This document shows positions 53,291 to 57,093 of a stretch of 57,093 nt of DNA, piece by piece; within the stretch, counting starts at the first letter, position 1, and each line of letters starts with the position of its first letter. The notes below the pieces were generated by a model. That model had not been told where the DNA came from and made no database searches. It was given only the letters and a program-made list of their open reading frames with translations. Source of the stretch: CAYJHC01 sp964369805 (GTDB lineage: Bacteria > Bacillota > Clostridia > Peptostreptococcales > Anaerovoracaceae); contig CAYJFM010000008.1 in assembly GCA_964369805.1 (NCBI GenBank), positions 1 to 57,093 on the forward strand, given 5' to 3'. The translations under genes were made by a program, and so were the position numbers.

Positions 53291-54169
53291 CTATTCTTTA
53301 TATCCAAAATTGGAAAGTGCATGGTCACTATCTCTCCACTTTTCCTTCACCTTAACAAAGGTTTCTAGGAAAACTTTTGTCCCAATTAGCCCTTCTATAT
53401 CTTTTCTAGCTGATGTTCCAACACCTTTTAACTTTCTTCCGCCTTTTCCTATTATTATGCCCTTATGAGACTTTCTTTCACAGTATATTATTGCACTAAT
53501 ATTTGTAATATCTTCTTTTTCTTGATATTTTTCTATTTCCACTGCAACACCATGAGGTACTTCTTCTTCTAGATACATTAGTAGCTTTTCTCTGATTATT
53601 TCACTTACAATGAATCTCATTGGATGATCAGTTATAGCATCTTTTGGAAAATACATAGGCCCTTCGCTTAAATGTGACTTTATCTCTTTTAAAGTTACAT
53701 CTACATTTCTTCCCTCAATTGCAGCAGTGCCTATAATTTTATCAAAAATCCCAAGTTCATCATATTGCTTAAATATATTTGCATATTCCTCGACATCTTG
53801 AAGGTCTGTTTTGTTAATAAGCAGAATCTTTGGTGTCTTAGTTTCTCTAAGTGCATCCACAATAAACTGGTCTCCTGGTCCAATTTTCTTACTGTCATCA
53901 ACTAAGAACAAAATCAAATCTACCTCTTCAAAGGTATTCATAGCTTGACCAGTCATATATGTCCCTAGCTTCGTCTTTGCCTTATGGATACCTGGTGTGT
54001 CTATAAAGATAATCTGTGCATCATCATCAGTGTAAATACCTTTAATTGTGTTTCTCGTTGTTTGCGGCTTATCAGTCGCAATAGCTATTTTTTCACCTAG
54101 GGCGCTATTCAAAAACGTAGATTTCCCTACATTTGGTCTCCCTATTATACTTACAAATCCGCTCTTCAA
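53291..54169 (-). CDS. era: GTPase Era
   Basis: A 292-residue protein: G1 GRPNVGKSTFLN, G2/G3 with TRNTIKGI and DTPGI, G4 NKTD, and a C-terminal KH domain with IIGKGGRKLKGVGTSAR. It binds 16S rRNA in small-subunit maturation. The start overlaps the cdd stop by four bases. Confidence 0.96.
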   Translation of the reverse strand: MKSGFVSIIGRPNVGKSTFLNSALGEKIAIATDKPQTTRNTIKGIYTDDDAQIIFIDTPGIHKAKTKLGTYMTGQAMNTFEEVDLILFLVDDSKKIGPGDQFIVDALRETKTPKILLINKTDLQDVEEYANIFKQYDELGIFDKIIGTAAIEGRNVDVTLKEIKSHLSEGPMYFPKDAITDHPMRFIVSEIIREKLLMYLEEEVPHGVAVEIEKYQEKEDITNISAIIYCERKSHKGIIIGKGGRKLKGVGTSARKDIEGLIGTKVFLETFVKVKEKWRDSDHALSNFGYKE

Positions 54170-54558
54170 AGTCTAAATCCCTCCACTAATATTTCATCTA
54201 AATTTCTAATTATTAAATTTTCTGAGTCTTTGCCCACAATCACCTCTATGTTAGGTGCAAACTCATATATAAACTGCCTACAAATTCCACATGGCCAAGC
54301 TATTGCATCTTCAGCAAAAACAGCTATTGCCACAAATTTCATTTTGCCCTCAGAGACAGCCTTAGTAACCGCCACCCTCTCAGCACAAATGGTCGCCCCA
54401 AAAGAGCTGTTTTCAATATTCACTCCAGTGTAAACCTTTTCATCATCAGTAAGCACAGCAGCACCAACCTTAAACTTAGAGTATGGCGCATATGCCCCCT
54501 CAGCTGCCTCCCGTGCTATATGAAAAAGTTCTTTTCTAATTTGGTCATCAACTACCAT
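54166..54558 (-). CDS. cdd: Cytidine deaminase
   Basis: A 130-residue tetrameric-type deaminase with the zinc/catalytic motifs ICAERVAVTKAV (Cys and Glu) and WPCGICRQ (two Cys). It converts cytidine and deoxycytidine to uridine forms. The start at 54558 follows AAAGGA; an ATG at 54564 is also in frame. It lies between ybeY and era, as in many Firmicutes. Confidence 0.95.
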   Translation of the reverse strand: MVVDDQIRKELFHIAREAAEGAYAPYSKFKVGAAVLTDDEKVYTGVNIENSSFGATICAERVAVTKAVSEGKMKFVAIAVFAEDAIAWPCGICRQFIYEFAPNIEVIVGKDSENLIIRNLDEILVEGFRL

Positions 54559-54575
54559 AAACATCCTTTCTTAGA

Positions 54576-55070
54576 TTACTTACTTATACCTAAAGACTCC
54601 ATAACCATCTCTTCTTTTCCCCTCATAAGCCTTTTGTCTTCATCGTTCATATGATCATACTCAAGAAGGTGCAAAATACTATGTGTAAACAGGTACAGTA
54701 GCTCCCTCTCAACAGAATGCCCAAATTCCTCACTTTGACTTTTTACTCTATCTAAGCAGATTACAACATCACCCAGAAAAATTTCCATACCAGCCAAAGC
54801 AATTTCTTCTATTTCTTCTGGTCCAACATACTGCGGAAAAGATAAAACATCTGTGGGTTCATCCTTGCCTCTATGATCATAGTTTATCTTTTGTATTTCT
54901 TCAAGAGTGGTAAAAGTTAAGCTTAATTCCATTGAGTCAAAATCAATATTTTCTATTTCCATAACTGAAAGAATGGACTTCTCCATCAAATTATCAATCT
55001 TATCTTGATTCATTCCTAATTTATCTAATTCATCAAAATTAAAACAATCAATTAGTATCTGTTTTTCCAT
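54576..55070 (-). CDS. ybeY: Endoribonuclease YbeY
   Basis: A 164-residue protein with the zinc-binding signature THSILHLLEYDHMND. All three His are kept, although two glycines of the consensus HGxLHLxGYDH are replaced by Ser and Glu. It functions in 16S rRNA 3'-end maturation. It follows phoH directly, with cdd downstream. Confidence 0.93.
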   Translation of the reverse strand: MEKQILIDCFNFDELDKLGMNQDKIDNLMEKSILSVMEIENIDFDSMELSLTFTTLEEIQKINYDHRGKDEPTDVLSFPQYVGPEEIEEIALAGMEIFLGDVVICLDRVKSQSEEFGHSVERELLYLFTHSILHLLEYDHMNDEDKRLMRGKEEMVMESLGISK

Positions 55071-55090
55071 CGAAATCCTCCTGCACTAAC

Positions 55091-56080
55091 TTATCTATAC
55101 CTGTATTCATATTCATGGCTTTCTTCTTCTTTTTCAATTTCAGAAAACTCTTCATAAGCTTTAATTACTTTTTTAACTAGCTCATGGCGCACCACATCAA
55201 TAGCCTTCATTCTAATGAAACCAATATCCTTAACATCTTTAAGAACTCTCTCTGCATGCTTTAAACCAGATTCTTTCCCTCTTGGAAGATCAATTTGCGT
55301 AACGTCGCCAGTAATTACTACTTTAGACTCAAAACCCATTCTAGTAAGGAACATTTTCATCTGCTCTTTAGTTGTATTTTGCGCTTCATCTAATATAATA
55401 AAGGAATTATCAAGAGTTCTTCCTCTCATATATGCAAGGGGGACAATTTCAATTACTTCTTTCTCTTTTAACTTCATAGCATTCTCTCTGCCTAACATTT
55501 CATAGAGAGCATCATAAAGCGGTCTTAGATATGGATCTACCTTTTCTTGTAAATCCCCTGGCAGAAATCCTAATTTTTCTCCTGCTTCCACAGCCGGCCT
55601 AGTTAAAATAATCTTTTGCACTTTCTTCTGTTTATATGCTTGAACCGCCATAGCAACAGCTAAGTAAGTCTTGCCTGTACCTGCAGGCCCAATTCCAAAG
55701 ACAATGTCCTTTTTATTAATCTCGCTAATATATCTCTTTTGACCTACTGTTTTTGCCTTTATAGGTTTTCCCATATGAGTATAGCATATAATTCCACCCT
55801 CTACCTTATTCTCTGAATATGACTCTCCATTTCCAGCAAGTTCAATTACATAGGATACCTTTTGAGTATCAAGCTGAGCACCAGTCTCAAGAATTGCAAT
55901 TAGCTCTAATATAACAGCCTTAACTTTTTCATTTTCCTTGCCTAAAAGCACAAGTTCATTTTCTCTTTGCACTATAAGGCAATCAAAGTTTTCTTCTAGA
56001 AGTCTAATGTTCTTATCTAAGTTTCCAAGAAGTTCTTTCCTGTCTATCGTTTCCTTAAGTTTAACGCTAATGTTCTCCAA
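55091..56080 (-). CDS. phoH: PhoH-family ATPase
   Basis: A 329-residue protein with an N-terminal KH-like region and a C-terminal PhoH P-loop domain: GPAGTGKTYLAVAMA, FIILDEAQNTT (Walker B) and VITGDVTQIDLP. It starts with TTG at 56080, with AAGGAG seven bases upstream; the nearby ATG at 56089 gives only a few codons. It heads the ybeY-cdd-era-recO run. A TATAAT-like -10 lies near 56121. Despite its name it is not obviously Pho-regulated here. Confidence 0.93.
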   Translation of the reverse strand: MENISVKLKETIDRKELLGNLDKNIRLLEENFDCLIVQRENELVLLGKENEKVKAVILELIAILETGAQLDTQKVSYVIELAGNGESYSENKVEGGIICYTHMGKPIKAKTVGQKRYISEINKKDIVFGIGPAGTGKTYLAVAMAVQAYKQKKVQKIILTRPAVEAGEKLGFLPGDLQEKVDPYLRPLYDALYEMLGRENAMKLKEKEVIEIVPLAYMRGRTLDNSFIILDEAQNTTKEQMKMFLTRMGFESKVVITGDVTQIDLPRGKESGLKHAERVLKDVKDIGFIRMKAIDVVRHELVKKVIKAYEEFSEIEKEEESHEYEYRYR

Positions 56081-56170
56081 ATTCCATTCTCCTTAATTTT
56101 AAATACTATCTTAATTATATAACAAAAATACAAATATTGATACAAAAACAAAGCTAACTAAAAGGAAATC

Positions 56171-56209
56171 TTTACATATTTTAACCATTGATTTTACAAA
56201 ACTTTTACA
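56171..56209 (+). promoter_or_regulatory. Pho box upstream of the terminal aminotransferase-like gene
   Basis: Plus strand hexamers TTTACA (56171-56176), TTAACC (56181-56186), TTTACA (56193-56198) and TTTACA (56204-56209), with spacings of 10, 12 and 11 bp. Three match TT(A/T/C)A(C/T)A exactly. The array overlaps the -35 region, as in PhoP-activated promoters. Confidence 0.7.
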
Positions 56210-56220
56210 AGAGTTATACT
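56193..56220 (+). promoter_or_regulatory. Promoter of the terminal aminotransferase-like gene
   Basis: TTTACA (56193-56198), 16-bp spacer, TATACT (56215-56220), 73 bp before the ATG. The -35 coincides with a Pho box hexamer. Confidence 0.6.
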
Positions 56221-56293
56221 ATCCATTTTACATTCTTTTGATAAACTAATTCTATTAGGCTTATCCCTCAGTGTTAAAATGAAAGGAAATTTT

Positions 56294-57093
56294 ATGAATA
56301 AAACAAATGCCACAGAAGGTGATATCAATACAAGCACAATTAGAAAACAATGGGTTGATAGTTTTCTTAGCGAAAAAGACAAAATCTCTATAGCAGATGA
56401 CCAAAGATATTTTTTAAGTCAAGCTCTATCAACTCCATGCCTTAGCACAGTAGACTCTGTAGAAGGTCCCTATATAATTGATTCTATTGGTAAGAAAATA
56501 CTAGATTTTCACGGAAATAGCGTACATCAGCTAGGTTATAACCACCCTTCCCTCGTTAAGGCTCTAACCCAGCAAATTGAACAACTTTCTTTTTCTCCTA
56601 GGCGCTTTGCAAATGACACAGCTACAGCCTGCGCAAAACGGCTTTGCCAGTTAATGCCCTCAGACGAATACAAACTGCTCTTCACAACAAGTGGAGCAAC
56701 CGCTAATGAAACTGCCCTAAAATTAGTGCGAAAAGCTACAGGGAAGCATAAAATTTTAGCTGCCCACGACTCTTTTCACGGCGCAACTTTTATGACAATA
56801 GCAGTTGGAGGGACTGAACACTTTAGAAAAGGCCTTGATCCTCTTCCTGATTATTGCGTACATTTCCCTCACTATTCTTCTTATCAAGGTAATGACCCTT
56901 CGGGAGAGAAAGGGTTAAAAATCATTGAAGAATTTTGCAAGCAAGGTGATATCGGAGGTTTAATGATTGAACCCATCAGGTGCACTGATGTCCAAATTCC
57001 TCCTAAAGCATATTTACAAGGTATTAGAGAGATTTGTAATAAATATAACGTTGCACTTATCTTCGATGAAATACCTACCGCCTTTGGAAGGAC
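56294..57093 (+). CDS. Class III aminotransferase-fold enzyme, possible phosphonate ammonia-lyase (partial)
   Basis: The reading frame from ATG 56294 (AAAGG upstream) is open to the window end (266 codons) and lacks its C-terminus, including the PLP lysine. It begins MNKTNATEGDINTSTIRKQW. It shows the class III pattern: ILDFHGNSVHQLGYNHPSLV, TTSGATANETALKLVRKATG (phosphate-binding loop), HDSFHGATFMTIAVGG and LIFDEIPTAFGR. The DFHGNSVHQLGY and SFSPRRFAN segments resemble, from memory, (R)-1-hydroxy-2-aminoethylphosphonate ammonia-lyase (PbfA). A Pho-box-like array upstream fits phosphonate use. A generic aminotransferase remains possible. Confidence 0.75.
   Translation, partial: MNKTNATEGDINTSTIRKQWVDSFLSEKDKISIADDQRYFLSQALSTPCLSTVDSVEGPYIIDSIGKKILDFHGNSVHQLGYNHPSLVKALTQQIEQLSFSPRRFANDTATACAKRLCQLMPSDEYKLLFTTSGATANETALKLVRKATGKHKILAAHDSFHGATFMTIAVGGTEHFRKGLDPLPDYCVHFPHYSSYQGNDPSGEKGLKIIEEFCKQGDIGGLMIEPIRCTDVQIPPKAYLQGIREICNKYNVALIFDEIPTAFGR

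Noticed and set aside
56194..56382. 62-codon minus-strand frame
   Set aside because: Overlaps the promoter and start of the plus-strand aminotransferase-like gene, which is much better supported.

Overview
The window looks like draft-quality chromosome of a low-GC, strictly anaerobic Firmicute of class Clostridia. The base composition is strongly AT-rich, ribosome binding sites are AAGGAGG-like, and TTG starts occur. It carries a UGA-encoded selenocysteine formate dehydrogenase, a Firmicute-type Tad pilus locus, single-chain glycyl-tRNA synthetase, pyruvate phosphate dikinase and a methionine synthase lacking the reactivation domain. I cannot name the species. Three runs of N (8746-8770, 24292-24391, 38700-38709) are assembly gaps; two fall inside genes and one inside a tandem repeat.

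Region by region. 1-1280: EamA-type exporter, cut or frameshifted near its C-terminus, and a phosphopantetheinyl transferase. 1307-7599: a tad (Flp pilus) operon on the minus strand running tadA, tadB, tadC, flp, tadE, DUF5702, tadE-like, hypothetical. 7716-10404: a Cache-GAF-GGDEF-EAL cyclic-di-GMP protein, broken by a gap. 10586-14691: FtsX-type ABC permease, its ATPase and a 2-TM K+ channel. 14796-19666: mobA converging on a 1400-residue fused selenoprotein formate dehydrogenase. 19780-19965: a structured RNA, probably 6S RNA. 20107-28832: CDP-glycerol transferase-like protein, CCG-domain Fe-S protein, MATE pump with TetR regulator and paired operators, ferritin followed by a 58-bp hairpin repeat array, radical SAM protein, thioesterase, a gene-poor stretch with three related peptide genes of about 30 codons, and an agmatinase-family enzyme. 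29244-34491 (plus strand): marR-MATE, then metF-metH. 34560-34752: a cluster of DnaA-box-like 9-mers. 34875-36747: two YitT paralogues. 36808-46498: a phosphate-starvation block of two PhoP/PhoR-like pairs, pstSCAB-phoU and a Na/Pi cotransporter. 46681-56080: an orphan TadZ/CpaE-like protein, ppdK, glyS, DUF4342, recO, era, cdd, ybeY and phoH. 56294-end: the start of a class III aminotransferase-fold gene resembling phosphonate ammonia-lyases.

The clearest regulatory theme is phosphate. Hexamers of the TT(A/T/C)A(C/T)A type, spaced about 11 bp as in Bacillus PhoP-binding sites, lie upstream of pstS, twice upstream of the Na/Pi cotransporter-phoP-phoR operon, and upstream of the terminal aminotransferase-like gene. 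Together they suggest a local Pho regulon covering phosphate uptake, sensing and probably phosphonate use.

The items most worth a second look are the fused selenoprotein formate dehydrogenase, the family of tiny peptides at 26944-27740, the hairpin array that begins at the ferritin stop codon and ends at a terminator, the DnaA-box cluster far from any dnaA gene, the Pho boxes, and a short duplication that places a copy of the tadA N-terminus in front of tadA.
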